Notes under the pieces: model-generated
The model's input: the letters and a program-made list of their open reading frames with translations, nothing else
What the model was told of the DNA's origin: nothing
The model's database searches: none
Part shown: piece after piece, positions 33,784 to 42,837 of the stretch
How the letters are laid out: each line of letters starts with the position of its first letter
Position numbering within the stretch: position 1 is the stretch's first letter
Source: Shewanella jiangmenensis
GTDB taxonomy: Bacteria; Pseudomonadota; Gammaproteobacteria; Enterobacterales; Shewanellaceae
Direction of reading: 5' to 3'
DNA length: 64,000 bases
NCBI RefSeq assembly: GCF_018596335.1
Contig: NZ_JAHEPS010000001.1
Coordinates: forward strand, 1,116,001 to 1,180,000
Translations under genes and position numbers: made by a program

Positions 33784-34013
33784 TGACGTTAAGCCCCTAC
33801 AGCCGTGAAGAAGCGGTAAGCGCCGTACTGGAAGGCGGCCAGCTGCCGTCGGAAGTCGCCCGCGAACGCGGCATCGCCAGCAAAACCCTGCTCAAGTGGC
33901 TAAGGGAAAACCATCAACCCTTCGAGAGCCGCAAGGTGAAGCTGCAGCAGGAAATCCAGTCGCTGGAACACCGTCTGGCAAGCCTAAGGCACGAGTTCGC
34001 CCATCTGGATTGA
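33780..34013 (+). CDS. Small HTH protein resembling IS3-type transposase OrfA
   Basis: 77 residues beginning MMTLSPYSREEAVSAVLEGG. A helix-turn-helix (about 18-40: LPSEVARERGIASKTLLKWLRE) and a C-terminal leucine-type coiled coil (QQEIQSLEHRLASLRHEF) match IS3-family OrfA or similar. There is no OrfB, inverted repeat or target duplication nearby, so it looks like a stand-alone DNA-binding protein or a remnant domesticated from an insertion sequence. Overlaps the 39-residue ORF by four bases. Confidence 0.65.
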   Translation: MMTLSPYSREEAVSAVLEGGQLPSEVARERGIASKTLLKWLRENHQPFESRKVKLQQEIQSLEHRLASLRHEFAHLD

Positions 34014-34104
34014 CCGGCCCTAACACCGAGAGTGGCCAGCCTGGTTGCCAAGCGGCCACGCTGTTCTAGACTTGAAGAAAGTCTGGAACCAGGTGAGGCA
34101 TACA

Positions 34105-35250
34105 GTGAATTGCGTTCAAACTCATTGGGATGGTGCGACATGGAGCCCATGCGAACTGTCTGGGTTAAACCACAGCCGCACCTTGGTACTGCTGTTTGGC
34201 GACTTGCCAAACCATGTCGAAGCGATACAAACCCTGCGGGAGAAGCTGCCCGAGTCGATATTTGCTGGCTGCACCACGGCAGGCGAAATCAGTAGCTGGG
34301 GCATTACCGAAGGCGGCCTGGTCGCCACCCTTATTCAGTTCGAGCGGGTCGATATCCGCCTGGTATCGACCCAGGTGGCACGGCGGGAGGAGTCTCATCG
34401 GGCCGGGCTTGAGCTGGCACAGCAACTCGGCAGCGAGTCGCTCGGTTTTATTATGGTGCTGAGCGATGGCATGTCAGTCAACGGCAGTGAGCTGACCCGC
34501 GCTATCACAAAAATCCATCCCAAGGTTGCTATCACAGGCGGTCTCGCCGGCGATGGCGCCCGCTTCGAGCAAACCTACACCCTGGCCAACGACAAGCTTG
34601 CCACCCATCAGGTGGTAGCGATTGGTTTTTATGGCGCCGCCTTGACCGTAAGCTACGGCTCCCGCGGCGGCTGGACACCCTTTGGGCCTATCCGCAAAGT
34701 CACCAGCTCGGATGGCAACATTCTTAAAGAGCTCGACCATGAAAGCGCACTGACCGTATACCGGCGCTACCTTGGCGAGCAAGGGGGTGATCTGCCCGCC
34801 GCCGGGCTTAGGTATCCACTCGAAATCATCGAAGATGGCAAACAAACCACTGTGGTTCGCACCCTGCTAGCCATCAACGAGCAGGACGGCAGTGTGATCT
34901 TCGCCGGTGATATACCCAAAGGCGCCAACGCTAGGTTGATGCGCGCCAACGCCGAGTCGTTAATTGACGGCGCAACCGAAGCCGCCGAGGTCTGCAAGCA
35001 AAGTGAACAGGCCGGATCGGAGGTTGCGATTCTGGTGAGCTGTGTCGGCCGCAGGCTGCTGCTTCGCCAGCTTGCCGACGAAGAAATTGACGAAGTCACC
35101 CGGGTGCTCGGCGCAAACACCCTGGTATGTGGATACTACTCCTATGGTGAAATCGCCCCCTTTGCGGTGGGCGCGTGCGCCGAACTGCACAACCAAACCA
35201 TGACGGTCACCAGCCTGTCGGAGCAATTATCTGATGCACCGCCTGCTTAA
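34105..35250 (+). CDS. FIST-domain sensor protein, candidate NosP-type haem/NO sensor
   Basis: About 381 residues: FIST_N (about 25-220; LFGDLPNHVEAIQTLREKLP, GCTTAGEISSWGITEGG, ITGGLAGDGARFEQTY) and FIST_C (about 225-370; ESALTVYRRYLGE, VCGYYSYGEIAPFA). Known FIST proteins called NosP bind haem and nitric oxide and are encoded beside histidine kinases or c-di-GMP enzymes. I chose GTG 34105 with GAGG 7 bases upstream; GTG 34093 and a TTG at 34045 are alternatives. Its last 17 bases overlap the diguanylate cyclase gene. The NO-sensing role is inference from context. Confidence 0.8.
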   Translation: MNCVQTHWDGATWSPCELSGLNHSRTLVLLFGDLPNHVEAIQTLREKLPESIFAGCTTAGEISSWGITEGGLVATLIQFERVDIRLVSTQVARREESHRAGLELAQQLGSESLGFIMVLSDGMSVNGSELTRAITKIHPKVAITGGLAGDGARFEQTYTLANDKLATHQVVAIGFYGAALTVSYGSRGGWTPFGPIRKVTSSDGNILKELDHESALTVYRRYLGEQGGDLPAAGLRYPLEIIEDGKQTTVVRTLLAINEQDGSVIFAGDIPKGANARLMRANAESLIDGATEAAEVCKQSEQAGSEVAILVSCVGRRLLLRQLADEEIDEVTRVLGANTLVCGYYSYGEIAPFAVGACAELHNQTMTVTSLSEQLSDAPPA

Positions 35251-36658
35251 GCGCCAACTCAGCCGCTATTTCCCCGGGGGCGTCCCCGAATCGGACGCCC
35301 TTAACGGGTTACTGCAGTCCATCAACGACGCCTACGAAAATTTCAGCCGCGATGAAGCAATGCTCGGCCATTCACTGGATATCAGCTCCCAGGAGCTGAA
35401 CGAGCGCAACGACACCCTGAGCAGCCTGCTCGATGCGCTGCCGGACACCTGTATCTGGGTAGATGAGCTGGATATTATCCGCGATATTCGGCTGGGGCAG
35501 CAGCTTGACGGCCTGTTCAGCGCCAGCGACAAGTTTCGCTCACTCGATGAGATTGCGCTGCTGAAAGGCCAGCACAGATTCCGAAGCTACATCATCAATT
35601 GTCGTAAAAACAATCGCCCCGAGATCCACGAATGCCAGCTGATGCTCGGCGAAAATCAGCTGTTTATTGAAACCCGTTTTTCACCACTCAAAAACAAACA
35701 GGTACTGGTGGTTTTTTGCGATATAACGGTGCGCAAACTGGTCGAGCGCTTGAAAACCACGGCACTGGAAGAATCTCAGCGCTCGGGCAAGCAAATGCAG
35801 CAGCTGATTAACGGCGCGCCCATCGGCATTATGCTGATTGATTCCTCAATGAATATCATCATGACCAACAACTGCGCCGCCTCCCACCTTGGACTGCAGC
35901 CAACCCAATTGCTTGGCCGCCCGTGTGACGAATTTATCGACCCCGCCAGTCGCCAGCAGTATCTGGCCGCGGTGCGCAGCGGCTTTGACAATCCCGGCAG
36001 CACCTGTGAAAGCCGGATTGATGTGAACATGCTGTCACCGACCCAGCCATCCTTTGCCGCTGAGCTTGCATTCAGCATTCTCCATCATGGTGGTAAAACG
36101 CTGGTCACTCAGGCTTTTATTGACATATCAGCCCGCAAACAGATGGAGCGCGATTTAAGGCGCCTGGCTCAGACCGACCCCCTGACCGGTGTTGCCAACC
36201 GGCGATTTTTCTACAGCCAGGGCGAAGACAGGGTCAGAAGCTGCCGTCAGGAGGGCATGACACTGTGTGTTCTCGCCATGGATTTGGATCATTTCAAACA
36301 AATCAACGATAACCATGGCCATGCAACCGGCGATGAGGTACTGAAAAGTTTCTGCCGCACCCTGGAAAGGCTGTCGCCGCAAAGCGCCATCATTGGCCGT
36401 TTTGGCGGTGAAGAATTTACCCTGTTGCTGCCCGGCCACAGCAGCGAAGAAGCCCAGCATCTCGCGTCCCGCATATTGACTGAATTGCCCAATAACCCGG
36501 TGACGACCAGCAGCGGCGCGCTGCGCTACACCACCAGCATTGGCATAGCATCCCTAGGCGAAACCGAAGGCGAGCTCGAGGCCTTGCTTAACCTTGCCGA
36601 CAGCCGTCTGTACCGCGCCAAACATACGGGCCGCAACCGCTTTTGCGCCGCCGACTGA
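35234..36658 (+). CDS. PAS-PAS-GGDEF diguanylate cyclase
   Basis: 474 residues. An N-terminal helical segment (LLKRQLSRYFPGGVPESDA and LLQSINDAYENFSRDE, about 4-55) resembles the linker found on signalling enzymes encoded with FIST proteins. Two PAS-like domains follow (about 60-180 and 190-305), then GGDEF (about 310-474) with GRFGGEEFTLLLPG (GGEEF at 391-395), so the active site looks intact and should make c-di-GMP. The RxxD inhibitory site is absent (SPQS in that position), suggesting no product feedback at this site. The ATG overlaps the FIST gene by 17 bases. Confidence 0.92.
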   Translation: MHRLLKRQLSRYFPGGVPESDALNGLLQSINDAYENFSRDEAMLGHSLDISSQELNERNDTLSSLLDALPDTCIWVDELDIIRDIRLGQQLDGLFSASDKFRSLDEIALLKGQHRFRSYIINCRKNNRPEIHECQLMLGENQLFIETRFSPLKNKQVLVVFCDITVRKLVERLKTTALEESQRSGKQMQQLINGAPIGIMLIDSSMNIIMTNNCAASHLGLQPTQLLGRPCDEFIDPASRQQYLAAVRSGFDNPGSTCESRIDVNMLSPTQPSFAAELAFSILHHGGKTLVTQAFIDISARKQMERDLRRLAQTDPLTGVANRRFFYSQGEDRVRSCRQEGMTLCVLAMDLDHFKQINDNHGHATGDEVLKSFCRTLERLSPQSAIIGRFGGEEFTLLLPGHSSEEAQHLASRILTELPNNPVTTSSGALRYTTSIGIASLGETEGELEALLNLADSRLYRAKHTGRNRFCAAD

Positions 36659-36755
36659 CTTTTAATTCAGCAGCCGATCGGCGCTCGCTGTTCAAGATCA
36701 ACAAGTTTCATTAACATGACCTGATGCCCACATAAACATAACCTTGGCGTTTTTC

Positions 36756-37376
36756 ATGTTAACCCTGGATCGGGTCAGTTTTGATTTTGGTGCCGCACCG
36801 CTGTTTCGTGAACTGTCGATTTCATTTGTCGGTCCGCGTCATTTGCTGCTTGGTCCCAACGGCAGCGGTAAAACTACCCTGATGGCACTGATTGCCGGGC
36901 TGTACCAGCCCACTCAGGGGCAGGTTTTATGGCACGGGCAAGCTATGCCCCAAGCCACCGAGCAGGTGGCGTTTGCCAGCAGTCTCATCACCCTGCCGCA
37001 ATTCCTCAGTGCCGCCAAACTGCTTAAATTTTGGGAGCAGCAGTGGCGCCCCCTCTGTCCCGACATCAGCGAACGCATTAAGCAGCTGGTGCTGACCCTG
37101 GATTTTTTGCCGCAAATGGGCTGCCGTATCAGCCATTTATCCAGCGGTAACCTGCAAAAGCTGCACCTGATAATGGCACTGTCGCGCCCAAGCGCGTTGC
37201 TGCTGCTCGATGAAGCCCACTCGGCCATGGACAAGCGTGCCCGCGAGGTGTTCTGGCAACTGGTCGATGACTATCCGGGGCTTATTATCGCCTCGAGCCA
37301 TGAGGCGAGTGCCTTTATCGAACGAGGTTTTCAGCAGGCGCCGCTCATGGATATCAAAAAGGCCTCGGCCCGATGA
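36756..37376 (+). CDS. ABC transporter ATP-binding protein, uncharacterised exporter
   Basis: About 207 residues, short for an ABC ATPase but complete: Walker A GPNGSGKT (33-40), signature LSSGNLQKL, Walker B ALLLLDEAH, switch His in IASSHE. Signature is LSSGN, not LSGGQ. Closest in style to ABC-2 type ATPases (CcmA-like). ATG 36756 starts MLTLDRVSFDFG; no clear SD, and a TTG at 36744 is in frame. Couples by ATGA to a membrane protein gene. Substrate unknown. Confidence 0.85.
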   Translation: MLTLDRVSFDFGAAPLFRELSISFVGPRHLLLGPNGSGKTTLMALIAGLYQPTQGQVLWHGQAMPQATEQVAFASSLITLPQFLSAAKLLKFWEQQWRPLCPDISERIKQLVLTLDFLPQMGCRISHLSSGNLQKLHLIMALSRPSALLLLDEAHSAMDKRAREVFWQLVDDYPGLIIASSHEASAFIERGFQQAPLMDIKKASAR

Positions 37377-38497
37377 ACTACTGGCAGCTTAGGGTTGCAC
37401 TGCTGCGCCACCCCATCGATGCGCTGTTTCAGGCACTTAATCAGGGCGGCCTGCTGCTGATTGCCCTGCTGGGAACAGCGCTGCCGGCGGCTGTGTATCT
37501 GGTGCTGCTGAATTTCGGCTTGCTGATGGACGAGACAGTCGACCCGCTCAGGCGCCTGCCGATATTGCTGCATCTGCTGGTATTGCAAATCCTCTGGATG
37601 GGGCTTCTGCGGGATGCCATTGTCGGCAATCAGGCAAAACTATTGCTGCGCTCAGTGCCGGGACATCGTCATCACCGCCGGGTCAGCCTGCTGCTGGCAA
37701 GCCTGGTTAATCCGCTGCTGTGGCCGCCCCTGCTTATCCTGCTAAGCAGCGCCCCCGCTCACTGGCAAGCTTTGCTCCCGCAGTGGCTGATGCTGATATT
37801 GCTGCTGATGCTGCAGTGGAGCAGCCTGTTTACGCCCGCCGGCACCTTAGTGTTTTTTGGCGGCGTATTTGGCTTAAGCCTGGTAATGATGTCAGAAACC
37901 TGCGCCGCCTTTTTGCTGTCGGCCAAGGGCATGGCGCTCTTTATGCTGATGCTGGTTATCTGTCAGCGGCTGCCAAGCAAACATTTGCAAAACCGCATAC
38001 TTGCAATACTGGCAAACCTGCCGCTGCCGGCCGTCACCACGCTTGGGCAGGCGTGCCTTCGCGAACACCTGCCCGGCCTTATCCTCAGAGTGACCCTCGC
38101 AGGACTGGTGATAGCCACAGGCCACTTGGCAACCTCGCAACTGGCGGGACTGGTGGATGTGGTTCATACCCTCACAGTGTCGCTGCTCGCCGCCATTGCC
38201 GCCTCATGGCAGTTTCCGCTCAGCCGCTTTTTAGACCAACACAGGACGCTGCTCGCCAGCCTGCCACGGCCACTGCTGCCCAGGCTCTCGCTGCTCGCTC
38301 AGCCTTTGCTGCTGGGGTTACTGATGTTTCAGTTCTGGCAGTGCCACGCCAGCATTTGCCTGCTGCAGTTACTGCTGTTTGTCGGCCAGATCCTGCTTAT
38401 CCAATACCAAGTGCGCCGCGCCGGACAGCACTTTGCCATCGCGGCGCTGCTGACGGCGATTGCCGCCCAGTGCCTGCACCGTTTTTTCATGCCATAA
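37373..38497 (+). CDS. Polytopic membrane protein, probable ABC-2 type permease partner
   Basis: 374 residues, very rich in Leu and Ala, with about ten predicted membrane helices; many segments such as LLLIALLGTALPAAVYLVLL. I recognise no specific family motif. The ATGA overlap with the ATPase gene makes it the likely membrane subunit of that transporter. Alternatively an unrelated membrane protein. Function not inferred further. Confidence 0.7.
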   Translation: MNYWQLRVALLRHPIDALFQALNQGGLLLIALLGTALPAAVYLVLLNFGLLMDETVDPLRRLPILLHLLVLQILWMGLLRDAIVGNQAKLLLRSVPGHRHHRRVSLLLASLVNPLLWPPLLILLSSAPAHWQALLPQWLMLILLLMLQWSSLFTPAGTLVFFGGVFGLSLVMMSETCAAFLLSAKGMALFMLMLVICQRLPSKHLQNRILAILANLPLPAVTTLGQACLREHLPGLILRVTLAGLVIATGHLATSQLAGLVDVVHTLTVSLLAAIAASWQFPLSRFLDQHRTLLASLPRPLLPRLSLLAQPLLLGLLMFQFWQCHASICLLQLLLFVGQILLIQYQVRRAGQHFAIAALLTAIAAQCLHRFFMP

Positions 38498-38653
38498 CGG
38501 GACAATTGTTCATCTCAGCAATCAGCGTTTTCTGTCACTGAGCTAGACTGAAAGGGAATGCTTGTCCTCGCACAAGGTTTGGGAGCGCAATTGATGTTGC
38601 AATAGGGTTAACAAACACAATTGTGTAAAAACACGGCTGCTGAGCACTGTCAC

Positions 38654-40540
38654 ATGGCAAAAATTGATACCCGCACCATAACCGTTCCGGCCTCGATGGT
38701 TGATGGCTGGCAAGAAATCGTTGACCTGGTCGCCGATATCACCGAATGCCCGGCCGCGCTCATCATGCGCATTCACGAGCACGATATCGAAGTCTTTATC
38801 AGCAGCAAGAGTCAGGGCAACCCCTACGCGCCCCACGCCCGCGACTCGCTCGGGCACGGCCTCTATTGTGAAACCGTTATTCGCGAACGCCGCCCCTTGG
38901 TGGTGCCCAACGCCCTGAATGACCCTAACTGGGACAAAAACCCCGACATCAAACTGGGTATGATTTGCTACTGCGGCCTGCCGGTTTACTGGCCCGACAA
39001 TTCCCCCTTCGGCACCATTTGTATTCTCGACAGTAAAGAGCGCCATTTCAGCGAGCGCACCTATGCCCTGCTCGGCCGCTTCCAGTCGGCGATTGAGGGC
39101 CATTTGCAGGTGCTGTATCACAAGGCCGAGGTGCAGGCACTCAATGAAGAACTGGAGCGAAAAGTGCGGGAGCGCACCCAGAGTCTCGCCGAGCTCAGCG
39201 CCCGCCTGCTTAAAGAGATAGAACAGCGCACCGCCGCCGAAGGGCATCTGGAGTTTCACCGCAGCTTCGACCCCCTGACCCACCTGCCCAATCGCGCCAC
39301 CCTCACCGAGAGGCTACGTGGGCTGCTGCCCAAAATCCGCGACGACGAGCAGCTGACGCTGATTTACTTTGGGCTGAAAAACTTCAAATCAGTCAACGAC
39401 AGCTACGGATACCTTGCCGGCGACCAGATGCTGGTCAGCCTGGCCCAGCGCCTCAGCGTCAAGTTGCCTGAAGACTGGATCCTTTCGCGTATCGCCGGGG
39501 TTGAGTTTGTGCTTGCCGCGCGCCATCCCCGTGGGTTGCCCCATGCAGAACAGGTGATAGACAGGGTGCTGCACGACTGCGCCATTCCATTTAACGTCAA
39601 TAACAACAGCATCACGGTCAAAACCCATCTTGGGGTCGCCATTTTCCCCATGGATGCCAGCGACTCGGTGAGCCTGCTGCAGCGCGCCAGTGCCGCCATG
39701 AGTATTTGTAAAAAAGAAGGGGCCATGGTGTCGTTTTTCGGCACCGAAACCCAAAAGGCGGCCAACGAGCGCTTGCTGCTCGAATCGCACTTACTGGATG
39801 CGCTGCGGCTCAATGAACTCGAGGTTTATTACCAGCCGCTGATGAGCCTGCGTCAGGGCAGCAAAATCATCGGCGCCGAGGCGCTGCTGCGCTGGCACAG
39901 CCCAGAGCTTGGCAATGTCGGACCGGACCGCTTTATTCCACTGGCCGAAAGTAACGGCCAAATCATCGAGATAGGCAATTTTGTGCTGCATCAGGCGCTG
40001 GAAAAGGCATCTCATTGGTTCAAGCTGACCGAGCTGCCCTTCAAAATCGCCATCAATATTTCACCGCTGCAGTTTCGCGAGCGGCATTTTGTCGAGCACA
40101 TTGAAGACCTGCTACGGCTGTACCAGGTACCGCCGCAAAGTCTGGAGCTGGAAATTACCGAGGGCATACTCCTGCAGGATGAGCATCATGCCAAGGGGAG
40201 TCTTGCGGCGCTGCGCGCCATTGGCGTCAGCATTTCACTGGACGATTTCGGCACCGGCTATTCATCGCTGAGCTACCTGCAAAAATACAGCTTTGATACC
40301 CTGAAAATCGATCGCAGTTTTGTCAGCCACCTTGAGTTCAACGAGCAAAACCGCGAGCTGACCCGCGCCATTATCGCCATGGCCCACAAACTCAAGCTGG
40401 CGGTCATAGCTGAAGGGGTGGAAAACGCGTTTCAGGAGAGTTTTATCCGCGACGAAGGCTGTGATTATGCTCAGGGATTTTTGTACGGCAAACCCGTTAC
40501 CGCCGAGGTATTCCACCAGCTGCTGCGAGCACAGGAATAG
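38654..40540 (+). CDS. GAF-GGDEF(degenerate)-EAL c-di-GMP phosphodiesterase
   Basis: 628 residues: GAF sensor (about 20-165), coiled-coil linker (KAEVQALNEELERKVRERTQ, about 165-195), GGDEF with AGVEF in place of GGDEF (about 197-355), so probably no cyclase activity, and EAL (about 372-620) with the catalytic set GAEALLRW, NISPLQF, EITE, DDFGTGYSS, IDRSFV and AEGVE. It should hydrolyse c-di-GMP. ATG 38654 (MAKIDTRTI) lacks a clear SD; the in-frame upstream TTG 38621 is less likely. Opposes the cyclase 3 kb upstream. Confidence 0.92.
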   Translation: MAKIDTRTITVPASMVDGWQEIVDLVADITECPAALIMRIHEHDIEVFISSKSQGNPYAPHARDSLGHGLYCETVIRERRPLVVPNALNDPNWDKNPDIKLGMICYCGLPVYWPDNSPFGTICILDSKERHFSERTYALLGRFQSAIEGHLQVLYHKAEVQALNEELERKVRERTQSLAELSARLLKEIEQRTAAEGHLEFHRSFDPLTHLPNRATLTERLRGLLPKIRDDEQLTLIYFGLKNFKSVNDSYGYLAGDQMLVSLAQRLSVKLPEDWILSRIAGVEFVLAARHPRGLPHAEQVIDRVLHDCAIPFNVNNNSITVKTHLGVAIFPMDASDSVSLLQRASAAMSICKKEGAMVSFFGTETQKAANERLLLESHLLDALRLNELEVYYQPLMSLRQGSKIIGAEALLRWHSPELGNVGPDRFIPLAESNGQIIEIGNFVLHQALEKASHWFKLTELPFKIAINISPLQFRERHFVEHIEDLLRLYQVPPQSLELEITEGILLQDEHHAKGSLAALRAIGVSISLDDFGTGYSSLSYLQKYSFDTLKIDRSFVSHLEFNEQNRELTRAIIAMAHKLKLAVIAEGVENAFQESFIRDEGCDYAQGFLYGKPVTAEVFHQLLRAQE

Positions 40541-40541
40541 C

Positions 40542-40564
40542 AAAAGGGGCCACTGGCCCCCTTT
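40542..40564. terminator. Bidirectional terminator after the EAL gene and TonB receptor gene
   Basis: Stem AAAGGGGCC / GGCCCCCTTT around a short loop, between two converging genes. Confidence 0.75.
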
Positions 40565-40587
40565 CATTCGATAGCCGCGCCTAGCGG

Positions 40588-42696
40588 TTAAAAGTCATAA
40601 GAGACTGTGAGCTTGATATTACGGCCCGGCTCGTAATCGGTGAGGCTTAGCTCGCCAAAACGCGGATGCAAGCTCACCCCTGTGCGTGACGACTGAGAGG
40701 CATAGTACTCATCGAACAGGTTATCCACCCCGAAGGTCACCGCCAGTCCTTCCAGTGAACCACTTGGCAAATAACGCAGCGACGCATTGTGCACGTCAAA
40801 GCCGGCCTTGGCATTGCTGAGGCTGGCGCCGTCGATATCGGCCCCCTGTGGCAAATCATCGACCCACTGCGACTCCCAGTGCAGACTCAAGTCCCATACA
40901 GGCAACTGATAGTCCAGCATAAGGCTCAGGGTATCGCCCTGCTCAGTATACAAACGCGAGCCGTCCGGCAAGCTGGTTTCGTATTCGGGGAAGCTATCGA
41001 GGCTGGAATCAGACGCCGAATAGGTGAGCAGAGCATCGAAGTCACCCAAACGATAGCCCACATAGGCCTCGCCGCCTTCGTTGCTCAGGTCGCCGACATT
41101 ATCCCGCAGGCCGCGACCGGCATAGTCGTAGATATAGTTATCTATCAGGGTACGGAACAGGGTCAGCCCGAGGGAGAAGCGGTCTGCACCCAACACCTCA
41201 TCGGCATAAGCGAATGCCAGCTCTGAGTTGGAACCGGTTTCGGCCTTGATATCCTGGTTTGGCTTATCGCCAAGCCCTGCGCCGGTAAAGACTTCACCGA
41301 TTTCCGGCGCCTTGAACAGCTCTGTCACCGAGGCGCGCAGCAGCAGCGGTTCAATCAACCGATATTCCAGCGCCAGCGCCATCCCCAGATTATCGAAGCT
41401 GTTATCGGTAATCACCGCATCCAGATTGGCCCGCTCGTATCTGAGACCGGGGATAAGGCTAAAACTCTCGCCAAAACGTATTCTGTCTTCAACAAACAGC
41501 GCCATCGAGTCCATGGTCTCGGCCGATGACTCATTGGCGATATCGCCAATACGGCTATAGTGGGTTTCATAATCGTTCCACTCGCCGCCCCAGGTAAACT
41601 GGTGGCGGATGTCCTGACCGAGTTCTTGGGTAACAAGGGCGCTGATGCCAGTATTTTGGGCATCGCCGGTCACCTCAGCCGCCCAGTCCGGCCACTTGCT
41701 GCGGTAGGCATCTTCGTCGCGTATCAGGGTAGAGTCGTTCCGATAGGCGGTTAAACGCACGCGGCCACCGTCGCCAATTTCGGCGTTGTAGTGGGCCGTG
41801 AGGGTATCGCGGCTAAAACGGGTCGGGAATGTCAGCGGCAAGCCTTTGGCTACGAATGCCAGATCCGTCGCCAGCCCCATATCCGGCCGCGCCGAGTAAT
41901 CGCCTTCATCCTGATAGCGCTCGAAACTCAGGCTCAGGCGCTGATTATCGCTGATATCCCAGCCACTCTTGAGCAACAGGTCATCCAACTCACCGGCGAG
42001 TCCTCGCACCCTGCCATCGGTACCGGGAATGACTACCCCATGTTCATCGGTGATCTCACCGCCGCCCACCTTGTAGTTGTTCCTGTCGACTCTGTTGTAA
42101 TAGGCCAGAAAATCCAGGCTGTCGGTGGCCTGGCCGTACGCTGTCAGCGCATAGTTGCGTGCATCATTGCTGTGGTAGCTGTACTGGGCGCGGGCACCGA
42201 AGCGCTCATTGCCGTCCAGCAGATCGCGGGCGTCCTTGGTCTCAAATCTGACCGAGCCGCCGAGGCCACCATTTACCACCGAGTTGGTTCCCACGTCGAT
42301 ATCCACCGCCTTTAAGATGTCGGCATGGATCTGCAGGTTCCCCATATGGTGGAACATGTAGCTATTTTGGCTGGCGCCATCGATGCTTATTTTCAGATCC
42401 CGGTCGTCCATGGCGCGGATGGTGATCTTTTGATTGAGCGAATGGGCACCACCCACGTCGATCCCGGGGATCACCCTGAGCAGATCGCTGATATGGTCGG
42501 CCTGACGGGCCGCCAGGGCTTCGCTGTCGAGATAAAGAGAAGAGGAGCGTACTTCAGTGCCCCACACCTGCAGCTTTTCAATGCTGGCAGTATCTTGTTG
42601 GGAAGCGTTGCTGTTGGCTTCCTGCGCCTGAAGCGGCAGCACCAGCAGTGCGGGAATGAGCAGCCCGAGACGGCTTGGAGTAAATCGGCCTTGCAT
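40588..42696 (-). CDS. TonB-dependent receptor, Fur-controlled, probable iron or haem uptake
   Basis: 702 residues. Signal peptide to about LPLQAQA, TonB box-like EKLQVWGTE (near 40), plug with PGIDVGG and GGLGGSVRFETKDARDLL, and a barrel ending in KLTVSYDF (terminal Phe). FKAPEIGEVF and NQDIKAETG resemble the FRAP / NPDLKPE parts of haem receptors such as HmuR. A good Fur box sits 60 bases upstream, indicating iron control. ATG 42696 has AAAGGA nine bases upstream; the GTG at 42711 is unnecessary. No haem or siderophore genes are beside it. Confidence 0.88.
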   Translation of the reverse strand: MQGRFTPSRLGLLIPALLVLPLQAQEANSNASQQDTASIEKLQVWGTEVRSSSLYLDSEALAARQADHISDLLRVIPGIDVGGAHSLNQKITIRAMDDRDLKISIDGASQNSYMFHHMGNLQIHADILKAVDIDVGTNSVVNGGLGGSVRFETKDARDLLDGNERFGARAQYSYHSNDARNYALTAYGQATDSLDFLAYYNRVDRNNYKVGGGEITDEHGVVIPGTDGRVRGLAGELDDLLLKSGWDISDNQRLSLSFERYQDEGDYSARPDMGLATDLAFVAKGLPLTFPTRFSRDTLTAHYNAEIGDGGRVRLTAYRNDSTLIRDEDAYRSKWPDWAAEVTGDAQNTGISALVTQELGQDIRHQFTWGGEWNDYETHYSRIGDIANESSAETMDSMALFVEDRIRFGESFSLIPGLRYERANLDAVITDNSFDNLGMALALEYRLIEPLLLRASVTELFKAPEIGEVFTGAGLGDKPNQDIKAETGSNSELAFAYADEVLGADRFSLGLTLFRTLIDNYIYDYAGRGLRDNVGDLSNEGGEAYVGYRLGDFDALLTYSASDSSLDSFPEYETSLPDGSRLYTEQGDTLSLMLDYQLPVWDLSLHWESQWVDDLPQGADIDGASLSNAKAGFDVHNASLRYLPSGSLEGLAVTFGVDNLFDEYYASQSSRTGVSLHPRFGELSLTDYEPGRNIKLTVSYDF

Positions 42697-42759
42697 ATGG
42701 ATTCCTTTCACCAGTTAGCGGTGGGACCATAAAGATCCCAATCAAACTTGGCGACAAAT

Positions 42760-42778
42760 GGTAGTGATTCTCATCTTC
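42760..42778 (-). promoter_or_regulatory. Fur box upstream of the TonB receptor gene
   Basis: On the minus strand GAAGATGAGAATCACTACC matches 14 of 19 bases of the Fur consensus GATAATGATAATCATTATC. It lies 64-82 bases before the start codon, the usual region for Fur repression. Confidence 0.75.
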
Positions 42779-42837
42779 ACTGAGAACCGGCTTTGCAAGG
42801 TTTTTACATTTGTAAGCATTACGTTAAGCCGCAAGGC

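Noticed and set aside
33780..34013. Complete insertion sequence
   Set aside because: Only an OrfA-like gene; no OrfB, terminal inverted repeats or target-site duplication seen.
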